A stretch of 64,000 nucleotides of DNA. It comes from an uncultured Maribacter sp. GTDB taxonomy: Bacteria; Bacteroidota; Bacteroidia; Flavobacteriales; Flavobacteriaceae. The notes beneath the pieces are model-generated. The model was not told the DNA's origin. It worked only from the letters and a program-made list of their open reading frames with translations, and searched no databases. Position 1 is the first letter of the stretch; the number at the start of each line of letters is the position of its first letter. Shown piece after piece: positions 8,501 through 16,443 of this stretch. The stretch is from positions 434,001-498,000 of the forward strand of contig CANNFY010000001.1 in NCBI GenBank assembly GCA_947504045.1, written 5' to 3'. The position numbers were made by a program, and so were the translations under genes.

Positions 8501-10014
8501 GCGTTTTCTTTTTCTGCGTAGTAGGTGTTGTTGGTTGCAACCAACTTAACATTATGCTTTTTTGCAAATTGTATTAATACTTGATTTACACGGTCTTCAT
8601 CTTCTTGACCATGACGCATTAATTCTATATACAAATCTTCCCCAAAAGTATCTTTCCACCACAGCAAAGCTTCTTCTGCTTGGTTCTCCCCCACATTTAA
8701 AACCTTGCTAGGAACTTCCCCATAAAGATTTCCTGTTAGAACAATAACATCTTCTTTATACTGTTCAATTACTTTTTTATCTATCCTAGGAACGTAATAT
8801 TTACCATCTACAAAGGCTATAGAAGACATTTTTGCCAAATTATGATAGCCATTTTTGTTTTTAGCCAACATCACAATTTGATACCCATTATCTTTTTGGG
8901 TTTTGTCTTTATGATCTTCACACACTTGAAACTCACAACCTACAATAGGTGTAATTTCTTTTTCAGGAATAAACTCATGTAAAGGTTCTTCCCCTTCTTC
9001 TAATCTATTTTCTTGCGTAGCCTCATACCTAATTTCATTAGCGTCATTACGAGATTTTACTCCTTTATTATGATTTAAAACCCCATTAACAAAGTGAAAA
9101 GCTCCCATCATATTAGCATGATCCGTCATTGCAACCGCAGGCATATTCATTTTTGCGGCAGCTTTAACTAAATCTGGTACACTTATCGTAGACTGTAAAA
9201 TAGAAAACTGCGTATGGTTATGTAAATGTGCAAATTCTGCATCCTCCAAAGAGGCTAAATTTTCTTTTATTTCTTTTTGAGAAATTCCACCTGTATCTTT
9301 CTCCCAAAGTGCATCAGCTATTTTTTTGGATGCTTTTTTTAGATTGATGTGCTTTAGACCAATTAATTTTATTGGTTGCGGATTAAGCTCGCTAAAGTTT
9401 TTAAAATAATCTGGCTGAACATCTAACTGCTCAATGGTATATTGTTGCTTACGGATAAGCTCCAGAAAACAACGCGTAGTTGCTTCTACATCGGCTGTAG
9501 CATTATGTGCCTCGCCAAAAGGTTCTCCAAATAAAAACTGATGTAATTCTGTTAGTGTTGGCAACTTAAATTTACCACCACGACCACCAGGAATTTGACA
9601 TAAACTTGCTGTATGCTCGGTACAAGTATCTAAGACCGGTAGTTCTTGCAAGGGATTTTCCACTCCCAAGCGGTGGAATTCCGCTCCCATTATATTCACA
9701 TCAAAACCTACATTTTGTCCGACTATAAATTTAGTCTTAGACATGGCAATATTAAATTTCTCTAAAACCTCTGCTAAAGAAATACCATCTTGCGCTGCCA
9801 ATTCTGTAGAAATACCGTGGATTTTTTCTGCATCATAAGGAATATTAAACCCTTCTGGTTTTACCAAATAATCTTGACTCTCTACCAAACGCCCCATCTC
9901 ATCATGCAATTGCCAAGCTATCTGTATACAGCGCGGCCAGTTATCGGTATCCGTAATAGGAGCGTTCCAACGTTTAGGTAATCCGGTAGTTTCGGTATCA
10001 AAAATTAAATACAT
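5581..10014 (-). CDS. dnaE: DNA polymerase III alpha subunit with fused proofreading exonuclease
   Basis: A 1477-residue replicative polymerase. Residues 1-195 form a DnaQ-like DEDDh exonuclease with all catalytic residues: D6 and E8 in FDTET, D105 in the NVGFDVN segment, H170 and D175 in HNATAD. A PHP domain starts near 261 (HLHNH at 263-267). The polymerase core contains GPGRGSAAGS at 663-672 and the catalytic PDIDIDFDD at 704-712. The C-terminal part holds the helix-hairpin-helix and OB-fold regions. The fusion removes the need for a separate epsilon subunit and is seen in other Bacteroidota. The ATG at 10014 keeps the exonuclease motif at residue 6. Confidence 0.96.
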   Translation of the reverse strand: MYLIFDTETTGLPKRWNAPITDTDNWPRCIQIAWQLHDEMGRLVESQDYLVKPEGFNIPYDAEKIHGISTELAAQDGISLAEVLEKFNIAMSKTKFIVGQNVGFDVNIMGAEFHRLGVENPLQELPVLDTCTEHTASLCQIPGGRGGKFKLPTLTELHQFLFGEPFGEAHNATADVEATTRCFLELIRKQQYTIEQLDVQPDYFKNFSELNPQPIKLIGLKHINLKKASKKIADALWEKDTGGISQKEIKENLASLEDAEFAHLHNHTQFSILQSTISVPDLVKAAAKMNMPAVAMTDHANMMGAFHFVNGVLNHNKGVKSRNDANEIRYEATQENRLEEGEEPLHEFIPEKEITPIVGCEFQVCEDHKDKTQKDNGYQIVMLAKNKNGYHNLAKMSSIAFVDGKYYVPRIDKKVIEQYKEDVIVLTGNLYGEVPSKVLNVGENQAEEALLWWKDTFGEDLYIELMRHGQEDEDRVNQVLIQFAKKHNVKLVATNNTYYAEKENAHAHDILLCVKDGEKQATPIGRGRGYRYGLPNQEYYFKSSQEMKELFKDIPEAIINIQEVIDKIETFTLARDVLLPAFNIPEEFQFKEDRLDGGKRGENKFLRHLTYEGAKIRYGEITPEIDERLDFELQVIEKTGYPGYFLIVEDFIRAARKMDVSVGPGRGSAAGSAVAYCLWITNLDPIKYDLLFERFLNPDRVSMPDIDIDFDDEGRGRVMDYVIDKYGANQVAQIITYGTMAAKSSIRDTARALDLPLGDADRMAKLIPNMSKLKKIIGVDEATLKKKFNSEELLKVNELINITEGDGLESETLNQAYILEGSVRNTGIHACGVIITPDDITKFVPVALAKDSDMYCTQFDNSVVEDAGLLKMDFLGLKTLTLIKDTVKIVKAKHGIELDPENFPLDDEKTYELFQRGETVGVFQYESPGMQKHMRSLKPTVFADLIAMNALYRPGPMEYIPSFIARKHGTEEIIYDLDACEEYLAETYGITVYQEQVMLLSQKLADFTKGEADVLRKAMGKKQKHVLDKMKPKFIEQASAKGHAVDKLEKIWKDWEAFAAYAFNKSHSTCYAWIAYQTAYCKAHYPAEYMAAVLSNNMNDIKSVTFFMEECKRMGLDVLGPDVNESYYKFAVNDAGAVRFGMGAIKGVGRGAVETIVENRKEDGPYKSVFDMAKRIDLRASNKKAFESLAVAGGFDSFGETHRAQYFHTEGDGVTFLEKVIKSGSKYQENQNSSQMDMFGGMSEAQIPEPIVPPCEEWGTMEKLRREKEVVGIYISGHPLDDFKSEIKAFTNGTIACFNDLPTYVNREISFAGVITDVQHRVSKNGKGWAMFTMEDYMDSFEFRVFGEEYLKFRHFLMVNSFAYVKIFIKDGWTNRETGKKGDPRMQFNSFMLLQEVMETYAKKLTIKLDVAQLKEENVVQLKDTIGSFAGTHSLNFLVYEMEEKIKVKLSPRKQKVQITPKLLAALEAQEVKYKIN

Positions 10015-10136
10015 ACAACAGTTGTTTCAGAAAAAATAAGTAGATAAAAATAGCGAAAGTCTATCTCTTAATTACATTATTATGGCAGTAGTTATTAACT
10101 AGTTTTACAAAAAAGAGAAGAAAAACTATATTACTA

Positions 10137-10166
10137 TTGGTAATTGACTGAAATAAAGTATATTTG
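10137..10166 (+). promoter_or_regulatory. Promoter of rpsP-rimM
   Basis: TTG at 10137-10139, a 19-bp spacer and TATATTTG at 10159-10166 match the flavobacterial consensus. This predicts a leader of about 65 nt before the rpsP ATG. The leader contains a small GC-rich hairpin AGGGT/ACCCT at 10210-10224. Confidence 0.75.
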
Positions 10167-10239
10167 CACCCGCTTATAACTAAGCAACTTAAAAATGAAT
10201 TAATAACCAAGGGTCGGGCACCCTACAAATTAATGTGAT

Positions 10240-10758
10240 ATGCCAGTAAAAATTAGATTACAAAGACACGGTAAAAAAGGAAAACCATTCTATTGGGTTG
10301 TTGCTGCAGATGCAAGAGCAAAAAGAGATGGTAAATTCTTAGAAAAATTAGGAACATACAATCCTAATACTAACCCTGCAACAATTGACTTAAATGTAGA
10401 TAGTTCTGTAAAATGGTTACAGAATGGAGCACAACCTACAGATACTGCAAGAGCAATCTTATCATACAGAGGAGTTTTATTAAAGCACCACCTTTTAGGA
10501 GGAGTTCGTAAAGGAGCTTTAACAGAAGAGCAAGCAGAAGAAAAATTCTCTTCATGGTTAGCTGAAAAAGAAAAATCTGTTGCTGCTAAAGTTAGTGGTT
10601 TAGATAAAGTTAAAGCGGACGAAAAAGCAAAAGCATTAGCTGCAGAGAAAGAAGTAAATGAAAAGCGTGCTGCTGAAGCTGCCGCTGCTGCTTTACCAGA
10701 TGTAGAAGAAGCTGCTGCTGATTCTGAAGACGCTGCTGCATCTTCTGAAGAAGAATAA
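10240..10758 (+). CDS. rpsP: 30S ribosomal protein S16 with long C-terminal extension
   Basis: The first 80 or so residues are a standard S16, beginning [20 protein letters not shown], a small-subunit assembly protein. The protein is 172 residues, about twice the usual bacterial length. The extra part from about 95 on is rich in Ala, Glu and Lys, first helical and mixed-charge, then an Ala/Glu/Ser tail ending in EEE. Such extensions occur in Bacteroidota S16 and are probably surface-exposed. It is followed 16 nt later by rimM, the conserved partner gene for 30S maturation. Confidence 0.95.
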   Translation: MPVKIRLQRHGKKGKPFYWVVAADARAKRDGKFLEKLGTYNPNTNPATIDLNVDSSVKWLQNGAQPTDTARAILSYRGVLLKHHLLGGVRKGALTEEQAEEKFSSWLAEKEKSVAAKVSGLDKVKADEKAKALAAEKEVNEKRAAEAAAAALPDVEEAAADSEDAAASSEEE

Positions 10759-10774
10759 ATAAAGCTATTGACGA

Positions 10775-11305
10775 ATGCAAAAGGAAGAATGTTTCTACTT
10801 AGGCAAAATCGTCTCTAAATACAGTTTTAAGGGAGAAGTATTAGTTAAACTAGATACCGATGACCCTGAAACATACGAAAACATGGAATCAGTGTTTGTT
10901 TCTTTAGGAAACAATCTGGTTCCATTTTTTATTGATAAATGCCGATTACATAAATCTAACCTGTTACGTATAGATTTTGAAGAGGTAAAAACAGAATCTG
11001 ATGCAGACCGCATAATGGGTTCTAAATTGTATTTACCACTTACAATGCTTCCTAAATTAACTGGAAACAAGTTTTACTTTCATGAAATAATTGGTTTTGG
11101 TGTTCATGACGATGTTCATGGAGACATTGGAACCATAACTGGTGTTAACGACATTACCTCGCAAGCTCTTTTTGAAATAGAAAAAGAAGATAAACAAATA
11201 CTTATTCCTGTACGAGACGAAATAATTACCAAATTAGATAGAGAAAATAAAACTATTTATGTATCTACACCAGAAGGTTTGGTAGATCTTTACCTAGATA
11301 GTTAA
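10775..11305 (+). CDS. rimM: 16S rRNA processing protein RimM
   Basis: A 176-residue RimM, normal length. The N-terminal beta-barrel domain begins with the family motif YLGKIVSKYSFKGEV and the C-terminal PRC-barrel is seen from about residue 100 (FYFHEIIGFGV through ILIPVRDEII). RimM binds S19 in the 30S head and aids late 16S rRNA maturation. It sits in one operon with rpsP, 16 nt downstream. No hairpin terminator is visible between its stop and the convergent lipoprotein gene only 9 nt away. Confidence 0.95.
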   Translation: MQKEECFYLGKIVSKYSFKGEVLVKLDTDDPETYENMESVFVSLGNNLVPFFIDKCRLHKSNLLRIDFEEVKTESDADRIMGSKLYLPLTMLPKLTGNKFYFHEIIGFGVHDDVHGDIGTITGVNDITSQALFEIEKEDKQILIPVRDEIITKLDRENKTIYVSTPEGLVDLYLDS

Positions 11306-11314
11306 ACTAAATAT

Positions 11315-11737
11315 CTAGTCTATTATTTTTATTTTCCCAGTCATCATTTTATGAAACTTGCATATATAAAATAAAACACTGGGCGCGTCTTTAGGTACTA
11401 CAAATGTAATAGTACCATATTCGGTACCATTTTCTATAATACCTTTATCATAAACTTTATCTTTACCAGTAACTTGTTCCGTTTTAATAAAAAAAGGATG
11501 CCCAAATGTTTCTACTTTAAACTGGTATGTTTCGCCTCTTTTTAAAGTTATTTCTGGATTTTCTGCATCTTTAAATTCTCCTCCATTAAAAGTAAATTCA
11601 TGATTAGTTAAACTTTCCACCTCATAAATAGCTAATGGAGAGCCAGCTACTGCAGCTTCCCCTTTTTTATCCTTACAACTAAGAGACACAAGTGCCAAAA
11701 AAACAAGTGTCAGAAATGTATTAAAAAATGTTTTCAT
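11315..11737 (-). CDS. Cupredoxin-like copper-site lipoprotein
   Basis: A 140-residue secreted lipoprotein. The signal peptide ends with a lipobox LVSLSC (Cys about 21). The mature part is a plastocyanin-like fold with candidate type 1 copper ligands: His in the TFGHPFF segment and a C-terminal CKFHKMM in which Cys, His and Met have the spacing of blue copper proteins. It therefore probably binds one copper and carries electrons at the cell envelope. No redox partner is adjacent. It converges on rimM with a 9-nt gap. Confidence 0.7.
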   Translation of the reverse strand: MKTFFNTFLTLVFLALVSLSCKDKKGEAAVAGSPLAIYEVESLTNHEFTFNGGEFKDAENPEITLKRGETYQFKVETFGHPFFIKTEQVTGKDKVYDKGIIENGTEYGTITFVVPKDAPSVLFYICKFHKMMTGKIKIID

Positions 11738-11946
11738 ACTAATACGTTTACTAGGTTATCGTATTAAATTTAGAAAAAACAGAAATAGCTCCCATACGAT
11801 AAAGTTCTATTTTGAAAAGAATTACTACATCTAAAAAATACGTAGTTCTAAAAAATGAAATAAATAAAAAACATAGCGCAAAATTTAATACTCTGCAAGA
11901 ACAGCATTTATTAAAAAATGCTAGAATATAATTATCTTCGCCCTTT

Positions 11947-12681
11947 ATGGACAAACCCTTCTCATTTAAACAATTTACAATACAACAAGACCGCTGTGCA
12001 ATGAAAATTGGCACCGATGGCGTTCTCTTAGGCGCGTGGGCTACAATAGAAAACAACACTTATTCTATATTAGATATTGGTGCAGGCACAGGTTTAATAG
12101 CTTTAATGTTAGCACAACGCAGTACTGCTGAAAATATAGAAGCAATAGAGTTAGATGGTGATGCTTTTGAACAATGCACTGAGAATTTTGAAAACTCGCC
12201 TTGGGGAGATCGTTTATTCTGTTTTCATGCTGGTTTTGATGAATTTGTTGATGAGTATACCGAGGAAGAGCCTGATGAATCTGAGCTTTACAACCTTATA
12301 GTATCTAACCCTCCTTTTTATACCGAAGACGTATCTAGCGGAGATTTATCAAGAGATTCTGCAAGACAAAGTACCTCTTTACCATTCTACGAATTACTAG
12401 AAGGAACCTCCAAATTACTATCTAAAGAAGGAGTATTTTCTACAATTATTCCATTTAAAGAAGAAAAAAGCTTTATTGCCTTAGCATCAAAATTTAATTT
12501 ATTTCCAAAAAGAATAACCAGAGTTAAAGGCAATGACAATACAGAAACAAAAAGAAGTTTGCTAGAATTTTCGTTTACAGAAAAAGCGCCACAAATTAAC
12601 GAGCTTATAATTGAAAAAGAAAGACACCAGTACACAGAAGCCTACAAAGAACTAACCAAAGATTTTTATTTAAAAATGTAA
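11947..12681 (+). CDS. trmN6: tRNA1(Val) (adenine(37)-N6)-methyltransferase family protein
   Basis: A 244-residue class I SAM-dependent methyltransferase. The SAM-binding motif DIGAGTGL is at 43-50 and the amino-methyltransferase motif NPPF at 121-124. The N-terminus FKQFTIQQDRCAMKIGTDGVLLGAW is the signature of the TrmN6 (YfiC) subgroup, which methylates N6 of A37 in tRNA-Val. The reading frame begins right after a TATCTTCG, a weak -7-like sequence 10-20 nt upstream. It is a stand-alone gene between a divergent lipoprotein gene and the acyl-CoA dehydrogenase. Confidence 0.88.
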   Translation: MDKPFSFKQFTIQQDRCAMKIGTDGVLLGAWATIENNTYSILDIGAGTGLIALMLAQRSTAENIEAIELDGDAFEQCTENFENSPWGDRLFCFHAGFDEFVDEYTEEEPDESELYNLIVSNPPFYTEDVSSGDLSRDSARQSTSLPFYELLEGTSKLLSKEGVFSTIIPFKEEKSFIALASKFNLFPKRITRVKGNDNTETKRSLLEFSFTEKAPQINELIIEKERHQYTEAYKELTKDFYLKM

Positions 12682-12739
12682 CTGCAACAGATTATAGTGT
12701 TATATTTTTCTATCTTTATTTAATAGAAATATATGCAAT

Positions 12740-13918
12740 ATGAAACCTGACTTATTTGAAGCTCCTGATTATTACAATTTAGACGATTTACTCTCAGAAG
12801 AACATATTTTAGTTCGTGATGCTGCTCGAAAATGGGTTAAAAAAGAGATTTCTCCTATTATTGAAGAATATGCTCAAAAGTCAGAATTTCCAAAACAAAT
12901 TATAAATGGACTTGCAGAAATAGGTGCCTTTGGCCCCTACATACCAATGGAATATGGCGGCGCTGGTTTAGACCAAATAAGCTATGGTCTAATAATGCAA
13001 GAAATAGAACGTGGAGACAGTGGTGTGCGTTCTACAGCCTCGGTACAATCCTCTTTAGTTATGTATCCAATATTTGCTTATGGTAATAAACAACAAAAGA
13101 AAAAATACTTACCAAAACTAGCATCTGGAGAAATAATGGGATGTTTTGGCTTAACAGAACCTAACCATGGCTCTAACCCTAGTGATATGGAAACTAAGTT
13201 TAAAGACATGGGAGACCATTACCTTTTAAATGGTGCTAAACTTTGGATTTCCAACTCACCATTTGCAGATATTGCTATAGTTTGGGCAAAAAATGAAGAA
13301 GCTAGAATTCACGGTCTTATTGTAGAACGTGGAATGGAAGGTTTTTCCACTCCTACAACCCACAATAAATGGTCTTTACGAGCTTCAGCAACCGGAGAGT
13401 TAATTTTTGATAATGTAAAAGTTCCTAAAGAAAATTTATTGCCAAATAAATCTGGATTAGGAGCACCTTTAGGTTGCTTAGATTCTGCCCGTTACGGAAT
13501 AGCATGGGGAGCAATTGGCGCTGCTATGGATTGCTACAATACAGCTTTACGTTATGCAAAAGAACGCATACAGTTTGGCAAACCTATTGCAGCTACGCAA
13601 TTACAACAAAAAAAACTTGCCGAAATGATTACTGAAATAACCAAAGCACAATTACTTGCTTTTAGATTAGGACAATTAAAAAATGAAGAAAAAGCTACAT
13701 CTGCACAAATATCTATGGCTAAACGAAATAATGTGCATATGGCTTTAAATATAGCAAGAGAAGCAAGGCAGATATTAGGTGCAATGGGAATTAGTGGAGA
13801 ATATAGTATTATGCGGCATATGATGAACCTAGAAAGTGTAATTACCTATGAGGGCACACACGATATACATTTACTAATTACTGGAGCAGATATAACAGGA
13901 TTATCCGCATTTAAATAA
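12740..13918 (+). CDS. gcdH: Acyl-CoA dehydrogenase, glutaryl-CoA type
   Basis: A 392-residue FAD-dependent acyl-CoA dehydrogenase. The ERGDSGVRS segment near residues 90-98 supplies the arginine that in glutaryl-CoA dehydrogenases contacts the glutaryl carboxylate, and YEGTHDIH at 370-377 carries the catalytic glutamate. A GLTEPNHGS flavin-proximal motif is also present. The enzyme would oxidise and decarboxylate glutaryl-CoA to crotonyl-CoA in lysine/tryptophan catabolism. No electron-transfer flavoprotein gene is adjacent. The specificity is assigned from these motifs and is likely but not proven. Confidence 0.88.
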   Translation: MKPDLFEAPDYYNLDDLLSEEHILVRDAARKWVKKEISPIIEEYAQKSEFPKQIINGLAEIGAFGPYIPMEYGGAGLDQISYGLIMQEIERGDSGVRSTASVQSSLVMYPIFAYGNKQQKKKYLPKLASGEIMGCFGLTEPNHGSNPSDMETKFKDMGDHYLLNGAKLWISNSPFADIAIVWAKNEEARIHGLIVERGMEGFSTPTTHNKWSLRASATGELIFDNVKVPKENLLPNKSGLGAPLGCLDSARYGIAWGAIGAAMDCYNTALRYAKERIQFGKPIAATQLQQKKLAEMITEITKAQLLAFRLGQLKNEEKATSAQISMAKRNNVHMALNIAREARQILGAMGISGEYSIMRHMMNLESVITYEGTHDIHLLITGADITGLSAFK

Positions 13919-13968
13919 CGTAACAAAAGCCTCATATTAGCTTAACATACTTTAGTGTATAACACTAA

Positions 13969-14054
13969 TATATTTGCAGTGTCCTTATGGAAACGTTCTT
14001 ATGTTATTTTTTTGAGTTAGTTTAAAACCGATGTTCCCATCGGTTTTTCTTTTT
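13969..14054 (+). ncRNA. Candidate small RNA, ACCGAT-hairpin family, copy 1
   Basis: The gcdH-GH1 intergenic gap holds a TATATTTG -7 element (13969-13976), about 45 nt of unstructured sequence, and a hairpin AAACCGATG-TTCC-CATCGGTTT (14026-14047) followed by a T-rich tail. A similar unit occurs at 20356-20435. In the two hairpins the loop-closing pair differs as G-C versus A-T, a compensatory change. It could be an independent short transcript or simply a promoter next to a bidirectional terminator. There is no clear -33 box. Confidence 0.4.
14024..14047. terminator. Bidirectional terminator between gcdH and GH1 gene
   Basis: Stem AAACCGATG/CATCGGTTT with a four-base loop and TTTTTCTTTTTTT on the plus side. 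It lies between the convergent gcdH and beta-glucosidase genes and can serve both. Confidence 0.75.
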
Positions 14055-15419
14055 TTATAGCTCTATTAATTTAGCATACCAATGCCCAGACTTTTTCATC
14101 GTTCTCTTTTGGGTACTAAAGTCTACGTGTACTAATCCAAATCTAGGAAAATAACCCTCTGCCCACTCAAAATTATCTGTAAATGTCCAAACAAAATAGC
14201 CATTTACATTTACCCCTTGTTCTTTAGCTTTTTTTACCTCTTTTATATAGTCATGTAAATAAGCAGTACGATCTTCATCATTAATTTCCCCATTTACCAT
14301 AACATCATTAAATGCTGCTCCATTCTCTGTAACAATAATATTTTTAACACCACTATAGGCATCAAATTTTGTCAACATTTTAGATATACTTGGCGGATAC
14401 ACTTCCCAGTCCATTTGAGTAATTTTAACTTTACGTTTAGTTGCTTTTACAATTTTAGCTTTTAAATACGGTACAAAATGGCTGTGCTTTACTATTTCTC
14501 TTGTATAATTTTGCACTCCTATAAAATCGAACTCAAAAACACTATCCTCTTTATCTTCTGGTTTAAAATATTTTTCTATTTTTTCTAATACAGAAACATC
14601 TTCTGTAGGATACCCCATACCTAAAGATGGTTCTAAAAACAATCTATTTAGCATAGCATCTGCTTTTTTAGCAGCAATAATATCTTTCTTTTTAGAACTA
14701 CGTGGTGTAATTTGAGAACAAGAAAAAGTAGTTCCAATATTTGCATTTGGCACTAATTTTCTTAAAATTCTTCCCCCTTTAGCTTGGCATAAAACAGCAT
14801 GGTGCACAGCTGGAAGAAAATGTTTTAATCCTTTTTTACCTGGCGCATGCACACCCAAAAAATAGCCCGCCCCTGTAAAAACCATAGGTTCATTTAAAAC
14901 CATCCAATTTTTAACACGATCACCAAAGTTAGTGGCACAAACAGTTGCAAATTCTGAAAACCACTCTAAAATTTCTCTATTTGCCCAACCGCCTTTATCC
15001 TCTAAAATTTGAGGTAAATCCCAATGATATATGGTTACCCAAGGCGTAATATTACATTCTAAACAAAAATCAATTACATTATTATAAAAAGCAATTCCCT
15101 CTTTATTTACTTCTCCAACACCATTAGGCAACACTCTTGTCCAAGAAATAGAAAATCTAAAATTTGTAATATTCATAGATTTCATAAGAAGAATATCTTC
15201 TTTATATTTCTTGTAAAAATCGCAAGCAATAGTACCATTTTGATCTTGGTATATATTGCCTTTTTTAGAAGAAAAAATATCCCAAATTGAAGCACTTTTG
15301 CCGTTTTTATTATGTGAACCTTCTATTTGATATGCTGCTGTTGAAACACCCCAAACAAAATTTTCACCAAAATCTTTAGACTTAAGAGGTGATGTATCTT
15401 TATTATTTGCTAAACTCAT
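14055..15419 (-). CDS. GH1 family beta-glucosidase
   Basis: A 454-residue GH1 glycosidase, full length for the family. The acid/base Glu lies in NEP (E177) and the nucleophile in TENG (E365). The N-terminal FVWGVSTAAYQIEG and the C-terminal WTFTDNFEWAEG segments are family signatures. There is no signal peptide, so it works in the cytosol on imported beta-linked disaccharides or aryl glycosides. It is third in a leftward cluster after a metallophosphoesterase and a glycosyltransferase, 6 nt downstream of the latter. That neighbourhood suggests turnover of an endogenous glycolipid as an alternative to food sugar. Confidence 0.9.
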   Translation of the reverse strand: MSLANNKDTSPLKSKDFGENFVWGVSTAAYQIEGSHNKNGKSASIWDIFSSKKGNIYQDQNGTIACDFYKKYKEDILLMKSMNITNFRFSISWTRVLPNGVGEVNKEGIAFYNNVIDFCLECNITPWVTIYHWDLPQILEDKGGWANREILEWFSEFATVCATNFGDRVKNWMVLNEPMVFTGAGYFLGVHAPGKKGLKHFLPAVHHAVLCQAKGGRILRKLVPNANIGTTFSCSQITPRSSKKKDIIAAKKADAMLNRLFLEPSLGMGYPTEDVSVLEKIEKYFKPEDKEDSVFEFDFIGVQNYTREIVKHSHFVPYLKAKIVKATKRKVKITQMDWEVYPPSISKMLTKFDAYSGVKNIIVTENGAAFNDVMVNGEINDEDRTAYLHDYIKEVKKAKEQGVNVNGYFVWTFTDNFEWAEGYFPRFGLVHVDFSTQKRTMKKSGHWYAKLIEL

Positions 15420-15425
15420 ATAAAA

Positions 15426-16418
15426 TTATAAACTAGAAGCTTCTTGAAGTATTTTATCTACAATAAGTTCTGTAATTTCTGGATAATCTACTTCTACTAT
15501 AGCATCTGTTTTTATCCACTTTTTAATTTTATCTAGGTGTTTTAGTTTTAATGTTTTTAAAACAGGAACTCCCATTTCTTTTAAAGCAGCAGAATTGCAT
15601 TGTTGTTCATATTGTCCTTTCATAGGAATAACCAACAATTTCTTTTTTAAAAATAAGGCTTCTGCTGGTGTTTCGAATCCGCCGCCACAAAATACCCCTT
15701 TACTACTAGCCATACTCTCTATAAAAGCACTATTAGTAATAGGAGAAATAGCAATTTTATTTGTAAAGTAAGCTTGCTTACTGTGTTTTGAGAAAACTTG
15801 CCACTCTACATTTTTAATTTTAGAAAGTACTTTAATTATTTTTTCATCACTGTAAGAAGGTAAATACACAGTATAATGTTTTCCTTTAGTAACTTTTAAC
15901 TCTCTAACATCTTTCCTAATAATAGGCGTGTATATATTTTCGCCATATTCTTTAAAATGTAAACCGTATTGATGTGTTGTAGGTGCATAATTTTTTAAAA
16001 TCATTTTACCTAACAAATCATTTTTTTTTGGCTTTGGCGCATTAGGAGAAAGAACTGCTGCTTGGTGGCTAAAGCTAAAGCATGGTATGTTTTTAAGTTT
16101 ACAAGCCCATGCGGTTACTGGCTCAAAATCGTTAATAATTAAATCATACTCTTCTACAGGTATGCTCTTAATTTCTTTTTGTAAACGCTTTGTATTTGCT
16201 TTTACATAGGTACGCCACATATTTACTCCACCTTTTTTTCCAAATATGAAGCTTAGCCCTTTTAATTGGTATTTAATATTGTGTGGAATTTTAATATCTG
16301 CTTGGGTGCCACTTACAAGAATATCTAAGTCTACCTTATTTTGTAAAACAGGAATAACATCTCTGGCTCTACTTAAATGACCATTTCCTGTACCCTGAAT
16401 AGCATATAATACTTTCAT
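15426..16418 (-). CDS. MurG-like glycosyltransferase (GT-B fold)
   Basis: A 330-residue protein with the layout of MurG/GT28-type enzymes: an N-terminal glycine motif GTGNGHLSRA at 9-18, and near residues 245-275 the nucleotide-sugar binding segment FCGGGFETPAEAL followed by PMKGQYEQQ. It has no signal peptide and would be cytosolic or membrane-associated. The acceptor is unknown. It lies 25 nt after a UDP-diacylglucosamine pyrophosphatase-like gene and just before a GH1 gene, which points to synthesis and turnover of a glycolipid, by inference only. Confidence 0.75.
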   Translation of the reverse strand: MKVLYAIQGTGNGHLSRARDVIPVLQNKVDLDILVSGTQADIKIPHNIKYQLKGLSFIFGKKGGVNMWRTYVKANTKRLQKEIKSIPVEEYDLIINDFEPVTAWACKLKNIPCFSFSHQAAVLSPNAPKPKKNDLLGKMILKNYAPTTHQYGLHFKEYGENIYTPIIRKDVRELKVTKGKHYTVYLPSYSDEKIIKVLSKIKNVEWQVFSKHSKQAYFTNKIAISPITNSAFIESMASSKGVFCGGGFETPAEALFLKKKLLVIPMKGQYEQQCNSAALKEMGVPVLKTLKLKHLDKIKKWIKTDAIVEVDYPEITELIVDKILQEASSL

Positions 16419-16443
16419 GAAATGTTAACTATAATAAAGAACA

